Source: Knoxdaviesia capensis (taxonomy: Eukaryota > Ascomycota > Sordariomycetes > Microascales > Gondwanamycetaceae). From it: a stretch of 64,000 nucleotides of DNA. The notes under the pieces are model-generated. The model was not told where the DNA came from, ran no database searches, and was given only the letters and a program-made list of their open reading frames with translations. Of the stretch, positions 11,939 through 24,248 are shown in pieces (the stretch's first letter is position 1; every line of letters starts with the position of its first letter). The position numbers and the translations under genes were made by a program. The stretch spans positions 1,848,144-1,912,143 of the forward strand of contig LNGK01000002.1 in the NCBI GenBank assembly GCA_001510575.1, written 5' to 3'.

Positions 11939-13078
11939 ACCCGCGCCATGTGCAACCCTAGCGGTGGGAGGTGTTCTCTCGGCTTGGGAAAGGAACTGAC
12001 TCCGGGCTGATACTGCCGCCTATGAGCAATGAGTGTGTGTTGTTAGCCGGGCATGAGGCGTGGTGTGATGTCCCGGCCTGCCCGGACACACTGGACGTGG
12101 GCGCACGTGGGAGACGTTTGTATGCCACACGAACACAGCCGGCACCCGCGGTGCGCCGGGGGGGGTTTTTTGCGGGCTTGCGACAACCGCGGGACCCGAC
12201 AGCAAGACTGGAAACCGGAGCAGCCAACGCCCGAAGAGATCTCAACCTGGCGCGGGTGCCTCAGCTGACTTGTATCCACACTTCATTTGACGTCCACGTC
12301 TGGCTCCGGACCTGGATCTTGGAGCACGCGGACACGATGCACATGCACACACAAGATCTCGGGAACATCTGCCACATCTCCGGGCCGCTTCCTCCCCAAT
12401 GGATTCTTGTCTTGGGGACGTAAACGCTTATGCTCTCCAAACCGCGGATAGCCGACCGAGCGCGCTTTCAACGAGCGCAGCTAACAAAGTGGAGGAAGAA
12501 AAGATTCTTTCCCCCCCCCGGTGGGTTCCGTGGTGCATCAAGGTGGAGAGAGAGAGAGGGGGGGGCAGCGAGAAGAGATAGGACCCAGAGAACCATGCAG
12601 CAGCCGTGGCCGCCCGTCCAAAGAGCAGCAAATAAGCTATCGGGACCTGCTGTGCTGAGGGTCCCCTGCTCTATCTCCGCCTTATCCAGTGTTCTGGTGG
12701 AGTAGGAAACCCGGACCCAGTATATCGGCTATATATAAAGGTTAGAGCAGAATCCTAGGAACCGTCGTGCAGGTACTCAACATCGGGTTTCCCCTCCAAA
12801 ATGGGGGGAGGGGTTCATCCGCATATGGCCTCGCCGCCTTCCAGACTTCCCTCTCTCTCGCTGCTTCTTCTCCTGGTTCTGTTTGTGGAGGCGGCCGTGA
12901 CCCGGTCATGCAAAACAGTCCCTAGATAGCGCAACACACCCACTACCACGGCTTTGAGAGAGGGGAGGATATATGCAGCCTGCGCCCGACCCACCAGCTT
13001 AATGTCAATATAAAGGGCCGCCCTGCTGCGCTCCGGGTCTCCGCGTGAACTGGATGCGAGAGACGGCCAACCCAGATC

Positions 13079-13150
13079 TCTATAAATCCAACCGTTCTCT
13101 CATCCCCCGTTTCGGGAAACATATATATATATATAGATCTATATATATGT
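13079..13150 (+). promoter_or_regulatory. Probable core promoter of the MOSC gene (TATA-like, AT palindrome)
   Basis: TCTATAAATCC at about 13077-13087 is a good TATA element. Just downstream lies an alternating AT run centred on AGATCT (13135-13140) that forms a perfect palindrome of 20 bases or more. The CT-rich leader begins directly after it and runs to the ATG at 13556. Similar TATAAAG words at about 12733 and 13010 could be alternatives. Confidence 0.4.
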
Positions 13151-13555
13151 ATCTCTCCCGTTTTGAGCTAACTCTCCGTTGCGTTCACCCTTCAGCTCAT
13201 CGAACTTCATCAATCCCTTGCTCTTGTTATCTTATCTTCCGAGACCCCCCGCAACTTTTCTCGCAGCCGCACTTTTTCTTTTCTCACCGCTTATACAACC
13301 TTGTCCCCCAAACCTGCAAAATCGACAGTGGCAGGAACGAACGGAAAACATCACTTTCTTCCTTCGACTTCTTCACTTAGTGGCTCCGGGAATTACAAAG
13401 CAATCATCTGCTGCCTTTTTTTTTCCGACATAATTTTATTTTATTTTTTCTTATCAATCTCATCTTTTCTTCTTCAACAAATAACCCTCCAGTCTTTTCA
13501 ATCTTCATATCAGTATCCCACCTACCACAAACTGCCGGCCCGCCCTCAGTTCGCC

Positions 13556-15046
13556 ATGCACGTCACGGCGGTAAGTCCGCGCCCTCCCCGAACCGCACTC
13601 CCCAACTAACAGTCCCGCCAACTCCATGTCGGCATTCTCCCTGCACAGCTGTACGTGTACCCCATCAAGGGCTTGCGCGGCATCTCGCTGCCGTCGGCCT
13701 CGCTCACCCCGCAGGGCATCCCGCACGACCGCACCTTTATGATCTTCCGGCGCACCCCCGGCACCGGCGAGCTCAAGAAGGTGCAGTTGGCCGCAACGCC
13801 GGCGTGTGCGCTGTTCTCGACCGAGATGGGCGACGGCGGCGATGCAGAGGCTGAGAATGAGGGCGGCGATCCGGGGCACATTGTCGTGCGGTACCACCCT
13901 CCGGCTGCTGCCCCGGCCGTTGCCGCGCACCCGGCGTGTCCGCCCCCGACACACCCTGCTGCTGCTGCTGCTGCTGCTGCTGGCACTACTCCTGAATCTT
14001 CGTCACTACCGGAACCCGCTAAGGACGCCCCGCCGCTGCTCCCCCCGCCAACCTACCGCCGTGAGCCGCTGCATGTGCCGCTGGCCCCGGACTACTCGAC
14101 GCTCACCCCGATAGACGTCGACCTGTACGGCAGCGCCACCGTTGCCTACCGCATGGGCGATCCCTACGACAGCTGGTTCTCCGACTGCTTCGGCTTTGAC
14201 GCCATCTTCGTGTACCTGGGCGACGGCCGCCGGCCCGTTCTCGGCACGCTGGCGCCGTCGTCACGCACAACGATCACCACCACCACCACCACCACCACAA
14301 GCGCCGTTCTCGCGTGGTTGCAGTACATATTCCTGTTTACCTGGGTTCAGGATCTGATCCAGTGGGCTCTTAACGGCCAGGTGCCCCCGACCCGTGCAGA
14401 GGTCACCCCCGAGTGGATCACCTTTGCCGACGTGGCGCCATACCTGATCACCTCGGAAGCCTCCCTCGCCCAGGTACACACCCAGATCTCCCTCCCACAA
14501 CCCGCCACCGAGAAACTGCCCCAACAGCAGCAGCAGCAGCAGCATCAGGCCGCCCAGGCCCCCCACACCCGGCCCACCCCCATCTCCGACCCGCACCCGC
14601 TGCCGATGTTCAAGTTCCGCCCCAACATCGTCGTCGACGCCGCCGCCGAGCCTGCGTGGGCCGAGGACTACTGGGCCGAAGTCTCGATCCCCTCGCGCCA
14701 CGCCGCCCTCGCCCTGACCGCCAACTGCGGCCGCTGCGCCTCCGTCAACGTCGACTACGCCTCCGGCCAGCCCGCCGCCTCCGACCTCGGCGCCGTGCTC
14801 AAGCGCCTCATGGCCTACCGCCGCGTCGACCCGGGCAACCGCTGGAGCCCCGTGTTCGGCCGCTACGCCTGGCTGGTGTCGGCCGCCGCACCCGCCACCG
14901 CTTCGCCTCAGAGCCGCGCCGGTGTCATTGTGGCTGTCGGCGACCGCGTCTGCGTGTCCCGCCGCAACCCGGAGCGCGATACCTGGGATTGGCCGTCCGG
15001 GGCCCAGCTGGAAACCATTCGGAAGAAGCAGAAGAAGCTCGCTTAG
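13556..15046 (+). CDS. MOSC-domain protein (mARC/YcbX-like)
   Basis: Belongs to the MOSC superfamily, whose founding members (molybdenum cofactor sulfurase C-terminal domain, mARC N-reductases, YcbX) bind the molybdenum cofactor or handle sulfur; the substrate of this fungal branch is unknown to me. Exon 1 is only 15 nt (13556-13570, five codons), followed by a 78-bp intron (GTAAGT...ACAG, branch CTAAC) and exon 2 at 13649-15046, giving 470 residues. The N-terminal MOSC beta-barrel begins at LYVYPIKGLRG. The MOSC core carries FRPNIVV and then NCGRCASVNVD at about residues 364-374; C368 sits where mARC proteins have the cysteine that ligates molybdenum. A hydrophobic stretch near AWLQYIFLFTW (about residues 225-250) may be a membrane or amphipathic helix. 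Three amino-acid homopolymers are present: 8 Ala, 8 Thr and 7 Gln. No PLP or ferredoxin domain is fused to it. Confidence 0.85.
13957..14544 (+). repeat. Three in-frame trinucleotide tracts in the MOSC gene
   Basis: (GCT)n at 13957-13981 encodes 8 Ala, (ACC)n at about 14275-14300 encodes 8 Thr, and (CAG)n at about 14524-14544 encodes 7 Gln. All lie in regions between recognisable MOSC blocks, so length changes would be tolerated. The near-uniform codon in each tract suggests recent slippage rather than old selected homopolymers. Confidence 0.9.
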
Positions 15047-17373
15047 TCGCCGGATGGCGCTCATGCCATCGAGCATCTAGTACTTCTTAGTTTGCACCTT
15101 AACGTCCTCCTTCTCTACCCCCCTCTCTCTTTCTCTTTCTCTGCTCGCTCTCACACACACCGTCTCAACCTGTCTAGTGTGATGGCTTTCCTGTATATAC
15201 AAAATATGATGATATGAATGAACCACCAATTTTTAACAAGATCTGCCCCGCCCCTTCACACTTCACTCACTGCGACTCTCAGCACCGTAGATATGATTGG
15301 GCGGCCGTTTCTCTCTCTCCCTGTCCAAATCGCCACCCGTTCGCTGCGCGCACCTCACCTAAGAATCTCATCACCTCCGTGACCACATCTCCGACTTTTA
15401 TTTTCTCCAAAAAAAAAAATGAAAACAAAAAAAAATAAAAAAAATCGGAAGGTTCTTTGAGATCTAGACCGCCAAACTCGCCTCCCCCTTACCTCTCCCG
15501 CTCCCCCCGCCGCTCAAAAACCAAAAAAACTCCCCAGGTTCTCAAATCGGCGCGTGCAGCGAGATGTCCAGATCCAATAACACTCACAGCTGGACATCGA
15601 CTGTGGCCTATTGCTCGGAAATTTGGGGGCAGAGCACTCCCCCCGGTCTTCCCTCCCCGTCACCAGACTTTTTTGTATGGCCAGCCGGCCGGTTGCACAA
15701 CTTCCCGTTCCCTTCATTTGATGCTGATACCTCCGCCCGACTTTCGCCACCCCCAGGATTCTCTCCTCTGCGCGCGTGTGTATCTTCCATGTGATGGTGG
15801 CCGACAAGGCTGACCGACCGACTGCATGCGCATCATCCATCACACACACCAACCTCTAGCACAAGTCCATACGAACAACAATAAAAAAAAGGAGTAGATA
15901 GAATTAATTAGCCGCACCCACAGCAAATCACAGAGCCAACCAGAAACCAAGAACGAGAACATCAGCATTGCCTTTACACTTCCAAAACTCCAATCGTTCT
16001 GCTCAAGAGACGCTTTCCCACCGATTGGGCGCCAGAGTAACAAAAACAAAAAGCAGCAGAAGACGCCTTGCCTTGCCAAGCATAAACGACCAGAGGAAAG
16101 ATAAAAAGCCGAGACAAAAAAAGTGCCACCCGAGACCTGATATAAAACGGCAAAAGGCCAGAAACAGCAGGAGGGGCGACCCTCAAAAAGCAGTTAAAAC
16201 TAGCAAAGAGACGATCAGAAACGACAAGAAAAAGAACAAGTAACGCAAAGGGAACCCAGAAGCAATCAGCAAGCAGCGCCTAAAAACAACGAAGGAGCAG
16301 TAACAGAAGTCTCAATCTAGAGCACTACAGCCACCAGGGTGTGTGCGTGCTTGCGTCTATCAGAAAATCCAGAAAGCAGAACCCGAGGAAAGGAAAACCA
16401 AATATCTGTCCCACCGATATGTATAATAGAGTCAAGAACATGCAATTGTCCAAAAAGACGTAGGGAAAAAGCCCGCCATACCCGCCAGGAAATCAAAGAA
16501 ACTCCAAGTTCACTCTAACGGCGAGAGAAGCAAAACGGATGAAAAAAGCAGCATCCTCTGTGAAGAGAGAAAAAAACGCCAAGCTCGTTTAAAAAAAAAT
16601 CTTTTTTCCTACCCGATCCGATCCCATTTTGAATTAGAAGTCGTGTTGTTGTGTTCTTCGTCACATTAATTGTTTTGCTGATTGGCTCTCTCAGAGTGGC
16701 TTCGTAAATCCGGCGCTTTATTAGTTTCCGGGGCGTCATTCCGGTTGAAAAAGGAAAGGAAGGAAAATGAAAGGGGGGAACGCGCGCCAAACCATCACAC
16801 TATCGATCGGAACGGGGTCGCGGAAGGCTTCCCGTAAAGTCTGGGACGCAATGCCGTGTAATTTGCGGTGAGCCAGCAAAAGACGCCGGCTCATGGGAGG
16901 GACAGTGCGAAGACAGAAAACAGGCGACAAGACCCAGCCGGCGGTGGTCGTATTGGTGGAGGGGCTCCGTGTGTCCGGATCCGTAGATTAGTTAAAACTG
17001 GAACGTTCGCTGGATAATGCCATCATTGCGTTCCGGAAAGATTGTGTCGAGGGTATGAGAATGTAACCACAATGCATGGCGTGCTTTTTTGTCTGGCTCT
17101 AGACCAGCCAAGCCAGTGAAGAAAAAAGAACAAGAAAGAGAAAAAAGAAAAAAGAGAAAATATGTTGAAAAATCAGTGCGTGCCCTCGTTCGGGGGGTCC
17201 TGGGCCGCCAGCATGTCTGTCACCAACCGAAGAAGCCCACAAAAGCTTGTGCAGGGGGGGTGGACTCTGAGGTAATATCCGTCCAGGAGGGAGGGGAGTT
17301 CGGATTCGGAGATGGTTGTACATGGCATGGGATGGGCGTTTTAGGGTGGGTTTGCGCCCGCTGGACAACTTGC
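15047..17373. other. Intergenic region 3' of the MOSC gene
   Basis: No supportable gene. There are CT runs at 15110-15160, poly-A at 15409-15445, and a stretch from about 15840 to 16560 that is A/purine-rich on the plus strand. Frames here that stay open are lysine/arginine-rich because of this composition. The segment next to 17373 should contain the 3' end of the small minus-strand gene. Confidence 0.55.
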
Positions 17374-17589
17374 TCATGCAGCCTGAGTGCAGACCCGGCA
17401 TGTATGAAGCTTGCAGTATTGACACTCAAAGATCATCCAGTGTGGGCCGGAGTGGCAGATGTTGCAGGTCCATTGAATGAGGGTGTTGTCGGATTTGATC
17501 ATCTTGAACGAATGTGCGCAGCCAGAAGCCAGTGCCATAGACAGGTTCCCTCCACGTTGGGAGTCTTCCGGTCTGCTGTGGCAATGCAT
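17374..17589 (-). CDS. Small Cys/His-rich protein, probable zinc-binding fold
   Basis: A single-exon frame of 71 residues. Cysteine pairs lie at C42-x2-C45, C56-x2-C59 and C64-x2-C67, with C24-x-H26, H46 and H50 as further possible ligands and an HCH at residues 2-4, so the second half could bind two zinc ions. The segment around IQWTCNICHSGPHW resembles a short conserved fungal C-terminal motif I have seen in uncharacterised ascomycete proteins; I cannot give a function. Support for a real gene is C-ending codons in the core (TGC, ATC, AAC, ACC), a good start context (AACAATG), and an upstream minus-strand leader that is first CT-rich and then A-rich, as in typical fungal 5' leaders. The start is the first ATG after that leader; the frame is open further upstream, so an N-terminal extension or upstream exon is possible. 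Confidence 0.6.
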   Translation of the reverse strand: MHCHSRPEDSQRGGNLSMALASGCAHSFKMIKSDNTLIQWTCNICHSGPHWMIFECQYCKLHTCRVCTQAA

Positions 17590-18710
17590 TGTTGCGGTGT
17601 TTGTATGATCTCGATGGTTGGAGGAAGCAAAAGCTGAAAGCTGTGTGGGTGTCTGTGCTGACAATCGGCAAAGTGGGTGGGTAATGGTGTGGTTTGCGAT
17701 CTTCGTGAAGATTCTGGAGTCTAGCGAAAAGTCGAAGACACGGGAGAGAGGCAAAGAGAGCTGTGGCTTCAACACACAAAAACAAGCAGAAAGGAGAGAG
17801 TTGGTAGTTCACTCGAGATGCTGCTGGTCGGATGTTATCCAGATGGTGGTTGTATTTGTAGGTGCCGTCTAATTTTGTGGCGTGGACATTCTCGGTGTTA
17901 GTTGGATGCTCGACTTCAGTGTCGTGTAGTGTACGTATCGCTCTGTGATTGGGGCTTCGGCCAGGGGGGATCTTAGACATACCAGGACGGACTGTATTGT
18001 GTCACCACAATGAATGGATATAAAAACAAATGACAGAATGGAGAAATTGGGGTATGTTTGGAGTCTTCGTTGGAGTAGGTGGCAATATAATGCCAAAGTT
18101 TGTGAGGGAAAACGAGAGGTCCCAAGTGAATGTTGAAAACGACTAACACAGGGCAGGCCAGCTAGTTTTATCTGTAATGAAACTTGGGAGAGTCGGATTC
18201 TGCTTGGGGTGGATTCGTTAGCATGGTTTCCACATGTGGGAGTTCTCCATCCGTTCCAATTATAAGGAAGGCCCGACAATGTGGGAGCCGGTGCATGGTG
18301 GGCAGCCGAAACCAGGGAGGGCAGGTTGTGAGTGGTGTTGTCTGGGTTAAGCTTGGAAACGACTTATTACCGAGCTTTCGTCATGCTCTTTGGGTGGTCC
18401 CGTTCTTCGTGGTGTACTGTATGTATCAGGCCGAACCAGCAAGGGCCAAGAACCCAAAAAAATAAAAAAGAACAAGATATATATAGCAAGGCAATGCCCA
18501 AATATTGAGCCTGTGGGTCGGAACTCAAGGTCCAGTCTCCAGGGGCCCAGTAGTTTATAAGGTAGTGGTATTGGACAAGAAAAGCGAGCAGGGTTCATGA
18601 CTTACACAAGGTATTAATTATTATATGGATTCGTCTTCTTTGGGTTTTTTTGGTAATTCTCAACCAACGGCTGTCGCTTTAAGCTCGCTATAAGTCGGAA
18701 GGCCTTTCCT

Positions 18711-18732
18711 GCTCTTCGGACCGCCGAAGAGC
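18711..18732. repeat. Short perfect hairpin
   Basis: GCTCTTCGG and CCGAAGAGC form a perfect 9-bp inverted repeat around the 4-base spacer ACCG. It sits in non-coding DNA about 1.1 kb upstream of the small Cys/His gene. It could be a protein-binding site, an RNA hairpin, or chance. Confidence 0.6.
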
Positions 18733-19659
18733 TTATCCGGTGGATTTGGTGATGCGTTAAAGGGAGCAATCGGGGCCCCTTTGACCAAGTTCCGGTTTGG
18801 GGGGGTTTTTCTTTTCTTCTTCCAACCCCTGAAGGTTGACGTTGAGCCAGAGAGACTGGTGATTAGTTGTCAGTTGCCTGGGAATATTTTATCGTTTTCG
18901 GATTGATGTGCCGCCGGGGTTGATAATGTGCGGGCGTTTGGAGAACAAATTTTTTTTGAGAGGCAAAGCAGCAAGTGGGTTCCGAGACTAACAGGTTGAG
19001 AGAACCTATAGTACTGGAATTAGCTTGAAATTCTGCAGGAGGAAGAAGGGTGAATGAACATGATGATTCTGGGAGAAGCTGCAGAGGAGGAAGCAGGCCG
19101 TGGGATTTATACTTCGAGAGGCTGCTGGAAACAACGTCACGAAGCATCACCGTTATCATCAAGTTGGGAACTGGTCTGAGAGAGGATGTGCAAAGAAGAC
19201 AAAGAAGCCGAACCCCAATTGCACAACGTCAGATTTTCACATGTGCTTGCCAGGACCGTTTGGAGATGCGCAGTTTGCCCACCACTGGGAAGGTCTCGCT
19301 TCATCCACAGACTTTTTTGTTCCGCCTTCTTCCGGACACACCCAAGCACATATTGTGACTCTCAATGTTTCTCTCCTCTCAAGATGGAACTCTTGGTATC
19401 AAGACTCCCAACAATGTCAAGTTTGCCCATATGGGAGGGGGTAGAAAATCCAGACGTAGCAATCAAGCTGCAACGAGCAATGGCCCAACCAGAAGAGGTA
19501 ATGGCTGTTGACACTGGTGATTGCCGTCGGCAAAAACCGAATTGGAGAACCATAGTTCGTGCGTGTGTATCAAACTGCAGGGAGGGGGTGTAAAGGATAT
19601 AATTTTTTTGGAAGTGTGCGCGTGTGTGTGCAGGGTGGAGACTGGGCACCAAACGATGC

Positions 19660-21370
19660 CAGCACCATAAGTGACTATGAAGGGGAAAAGAAGATACGGA
19701 AACTGGAAAGACGAAAAGGGGAAAACGAAGATGAAGAGATAAAACACCTCAAAAGAGTTGTTTGCAAACAACTCCGAAGCAAGCCGAACTTACCTAGCGA
19801 AAAAGACGAAGAAAAAAAAGAAGAGAGAGTTGAAACTATGAAGAGGGGGAAATAAAAAACGATGATTAGATTAGAAACGACAGATGAAAACCCGGACAGG
19901 CGAAAACCCCATCTGAGAACGGAAGGAAGAGACGAAAAGTCAGACAATGGGAAGGAACATAGGCCGGCCGCTCGCTCTTCCCTCGCATGTTCCTCGCATG
20001 GGAGAAAGGCGAACAAGGCAAGAACGAGGATCGGTAGTGATTTCCCTGTTTGCGATGTGCGGAACAGGCAACTGTCAGATTTTACCTTTTTTGGAATCAA
20101 CGTTGGACCAGAATTGGACTGAATCAAAACAGAAGAAAAAAGACAGAAATGGACCGCCCAGATGTGGAAGCAAGAAGAACAGAGAAGAACCCCAAGAGAC
20201 CCGAGAAAAAAAAAAAGAAGGAATGGAGACAGAGGAATGGTAGATTGGAATAGGTTTCAGAATGGATCGTGCCTTAGCGAGGACGGACGCGAAGAAGAAA
20301 AGTTCGTGTTATGGGATGGGCGTGGTTCCTGCACGTCCGGGTTTCTCCGGGCTTGGTGGTGGTTGTGCCGGGGCCGGGAGGACACGGCGGGTTCGGGTGC
20401 TATTAAAAGACGGACGCCGTGTAGCCACGAGAGCAGAGTGACGGTGGGTGGGGTGGAAGAACGAGGGAGTGCGTGAGAGGAGGGAAAAAGAGTGGACGTA
20501 GACCAAGAACTAAGTCTGCGGCAAAAAAGTTGGAGAAGTAAAGACGGATGTGGTGTATGTGTAAGTGATAGAGGGAGACTGTGTGTGTGTCTGTGTAAAC
20601 CGTCCAAATCGAGGTCCTGGCGGTGATGGTGTGATACTGGCTGTGATCCTCCCCCCTTCCCGGTGATGTGACGTGCCTCAAGGAAGCAGCAGTTCAGACC
20701 AAAGCGAAATGATCACAAGTTCTTCTTTCGTGGACGGCGAGACACGAGGATGTGAGAAGCAAGATAGAGACGGAGAAATAGAAAATTGGAGGAGACAAAG
20801 CGTAGTGAAGAAGTGCTGTTCAAGAGAGGATGAAAGTATGGGCTCAGAATGAGAGAGATTGTCGACGAGAGAACTCGAAATATATTCAACGGTGGAGAGT
20901 AGATAAAGATGAGAGAGATAGAGTTCGGGATGAAAGAAGAAAAGAAGCGAGCGAAGAAGATCCCTTATATCTTAATTAATCTTGCTCACCCACAGAGACA
21001 GAGAGCAGAAGGTCAATGTGTATCAGGTATCTCGTATCATGTCGGGATATCATGTATGCGGCATGCATATGTCAGGTATTTGATTGTACCCAGAAATGAT
21101 TGTCTGGGTAAGTATACACACGTATATCATATTGTCCGTCCGTTCGCGTTCGAGGAAATCAGCGGCAGAGTGGAAATTGGAAAAGAAAATTTTTGGGAAC
21201 GCCGCGGCGCATGTTTGGGAACCTGTATGGAGAGAACGAGCGAGAGACGGGACCACAGGAAACAAAGAGATGGACAGCTATAGCATGCATGGCATTAAGA
21301 CGTAGCACTACGGACGGAGTAAGTGGGATAGAGGGGCCACCGAGAGGGAGAGAGAGAGAGAGAGAGAGAC
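19660..21370. other. Long purine-skewed tract
   Basis: The plus strand is dominated by A and G over about 1.7 kb, ending in a (GA)n microsatellite at 21341-21370. Elsewhere in this window such tracts on the plus strand lie just upstream of a minus-strand gene (for example HIS2). Here the only minus-strand gene downstream is the small Cys/His protein about 2 kb away. Confidence 0.5.
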
Positions 21371-23059
21371 GGAGAGGGTGTCTGTCTATTCATACAGTCG
21401 ACTCCCGCCAGGCACACCTCCAAAGACAGATCGGTCGACTTATACAAGAACGAAGCGAAGAATACTTGTATTCTTGTCTTCTCGTAGGTTAATAAGTACC
21501 AGGCAGAGAACAGCTCACTTTTTCTTGCACACACGCCCTTCCCTTTCCAAAACAGTGGGATAAAATCACGAGTTCTCACTTGGGGGTCGCAGCATATTCG
21601 GGCTAAATTGCTTCGTCTGCCGTCCTGAATAAAACAGACGAAAAAAAGAAGTGAGCAAAACACGGGGGGAGGGGCGATCTGGAACCCCACGGTTCGTTCG
21701 ATGTTTTTTTTTTCTTCTCTTCTTTTTCGATCTTCATCCATCATCCGTGCTTGCCCCCCTTTCAAAGCCAAAGCCAAAAAAAAAAAAGAGTTGGAACGAG
21801 CGGTGGGTGCAAGTGCTCACACATATGCAGGAGAACTGCAGCATCGCGCAAACCGGTGGAGCCACTTACCCATATTCCGGTTTTTAATTCTCTCTCTTTT
21901 TCTTCCTGCAACTTCGGAGTTAGGTACCGTCTGCCGTTTGAAGGAGGGGGCGTTTGAATCAACTTCCAGGCAAGTGGCACTGTATGTACAGTATGTTGGC
22001 CAGGCCATAGCACGGTCGTAACTGTTTCCTTGCTGCAATGTACTGAAAGGACACACCCGTCCGTGATATTACTTCTGCCTTCCTTCCAGCTCCCGAACCG
22101 GGCCACAAAGAGTCTGTCTCTCGTTTTCTATCATCCAAAAAAACTGCTATATATTTCCAGCGGCGAGGGGGGCGATGTGGGGTGTTCATCTACACCACAC
22201 ACACGCTACGCCTTGACTCTCTGTATGTATACGCACTCTGAAAGTTATGGCGGAAGATCAAGCTAAAACGTCCCATCTCTGACATTGCACTTAATATCCG
22301 TTACCCACTCCTCTTCTTGCTTTCTTCTCTGTGGCGGTCGTCCGGTGACGGACGAGAACTGGTTATATGCGTTCTCGTTAGAAAGAAGAACGACGGCCAT
22401 GGAAGCCCGGATATGACGATCATGGGCCAACAACGACTAAACATCCGGAGTACGTGGGGAGAGGAAAGGAAGGAACATGGGGGCAGACGAGAGATTCTGC
22501 TTCATCCCCCAAATTCAGGAAAGACGGGATGTTCCTCTGGGTTGAGAGAGTCCCTTGGATGGAGGCATAACAGGATCATCTGGCCCGGATTCCTCGCGTT
22601 GATACAGTCAGTCATGGAAAGCCAGCGGCCACTAATGCTCTGTGTTCCAGTGGATGGATATATCCGCGCGAGCATGGGGTTTGCCAAGGTATTATCGCCC
22701 ATGGCTGCTGTCCTGTTCTGCATAATTGTGCCTCTTTTTTTTTTTTTTGCTTTGCCTCGGAAGGGGAGACGACCCTGATAATACCAAAGTAAAACAAAAG
22801 AAAGTTCCAAAAAATGATGGTATTCCGTGGAAGTTCAAAGATGGCCGTCCACTCGTTCCCACGGCTGGGAACCGTGCGATTTCCGTGCCTGGCGCTGCAA
22901 TCATTCCATCCAAACCCGATATCGTCATCGTGCGGTGTGGTGTAAGTCGAACACGCACACAAGAGCAGATATTAAGCAGCGGCCGCAAAACAGCCCGAAA
23001 TATCTGCAAGGGCACCGTGCAGCCCCAAACGGGCTATTTTTGAGCGAGAAAAAGAAAAA

Positions 23060-23097
23060 TGTGTGTGTGTGTGTGTTCGTGTGTGTGTGTGTGTGTG
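23060..23097. repeat. (TG)n microsatellite
   Basis: About eighteen TG units with one TTCG interruption. It lies in non-coding DNA and can form Z-DNA; no other function is visible. Confidence 0.95.
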
Positions 23098-24179
23098 AAA
23101 CCGACATGCTGGGCAAAATTGGTGGAATTGCTCCTTCAGTGACAGAAAGCATGCCCTCGTCCCACGGCCCCCTCTGGAAGATCTTTGACAATATGGATCA
23201 CCACATGGGGTCTAGCCTCTCTGTTGTTGTGTTCGGCGTTACGGAGAAGTGTGCTGGGCACTCAAGAACGGTCGGCCAGCCAAGTCTTTTGCTCTTCTTC
23301 CTTGTTCAGAAAAAAAATAATAATTAAACCCGCAATCTCAGTAAAACCCAAGAGCAAGATAGCCGATACCACCCGCTCAAACAGACTACGGACGGAGCAT
23401 GCCCTAAAAACAAACAGACCTGCAGGAGTAGTTCATGAAGAACCCCCATTCAGTTCGTCACTTACACAGCAGCCATCCACTCACTCACTACTCTATGAAC
23501 ACCCGCCACCCACTCACTCGTCGCCTCAGGCCCCCTCCTCTTCCGTTCTTGTGTCTCTCGTCGTTTCCAAATTGAGGCTCCGGAACGAGTGGGACAGACT
23601 TTTGGAAACGAGGATGTTTCGAACTGCTTCGTGATCTTAAGAATTTCTTGAAGCCCAGTTTTTTCTTCCTTTCCATCCGGTGTTAGGACAGAGAATCCCT
23701 GCTGGTTACAGGGGGGCGGATCCAGAGATCGATGATGAATTCGGCCAAGTCATCACTCATCGTCACCCCCTCTCGGCTTCAAGTGTCATATGAGTGCAGT
23801 TTTGATATCCATATGTTGGGAAGAGCTGCCCCGAGTACATGGGCGCTCATGATCTCGTTTCTTCTCTCTCTTCTTTTTACCCGTCGTTCGCTTTCTTTCT
23901 GCCATGGGGATCCGTATCATCGCCTCAAAGCTTTCGCTGAATCCCACGCTGGCCGCCACGTGAACGTGGGAGCAAAACTTAATTTGAATATAATCGGTCC
24001 CTCTTTTTTTTCTCCTGCGATATGGGGACTATATGAGGCTTACAAAGTGATTACGGCTAGATAATAGAGCAGAATATAAAGTCTCCAGCGACGGGTACAA
24101 GGTGGCAAGCCGCCTGCGAACGAGACGGGCCGTTCGTTATATTGTATATACCTCCTATGAGAGGAAGAGAGATAGAGAG

Positions 24180-24248
24180 NNNNNNNNNNNNNNNNNNNNN
24201 NNNNNNNNNNNNNNNNNNNNNNNNNNNNNNNNNNNNNNNNNNNNNNNN
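24180..24248. other. Assembly gap (69 N)
   Basis: Unknown bases flanked by a GA run on the left and a run of G on the right. The gap was probably caused by simple sequence that short reads could not bridge. Confidence 0.99.

Larger units (their letters stand above)
11173..13555. other. Divergent upstream region between HIS2 and the MOSC gene
   Basis: This is the shared upstream DNA of two divergent genes. On the HIS2 side, 11505-11713 is nearly pure GA on the plus strand, so it forms a CT-rich leader or promoter on the HIS2 strand. In the middle, 11888-11938 has telomere-like words in inverted orientation. On the MOSC side are several TATA-like boxes (about 12733, 13010 and 13080) followed by a long CT-rich leader from about 13160 to 13550. 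No frame in between shows coding bias. Confidence 0.6.

Noticed and set aside
24180..24248. Sequence change across the N-gap as a possible element boundary
   Set aside because: Both flanks are simple sequence and nothing suggests an insertion; an unresolved microsatellite is the simplest reading.
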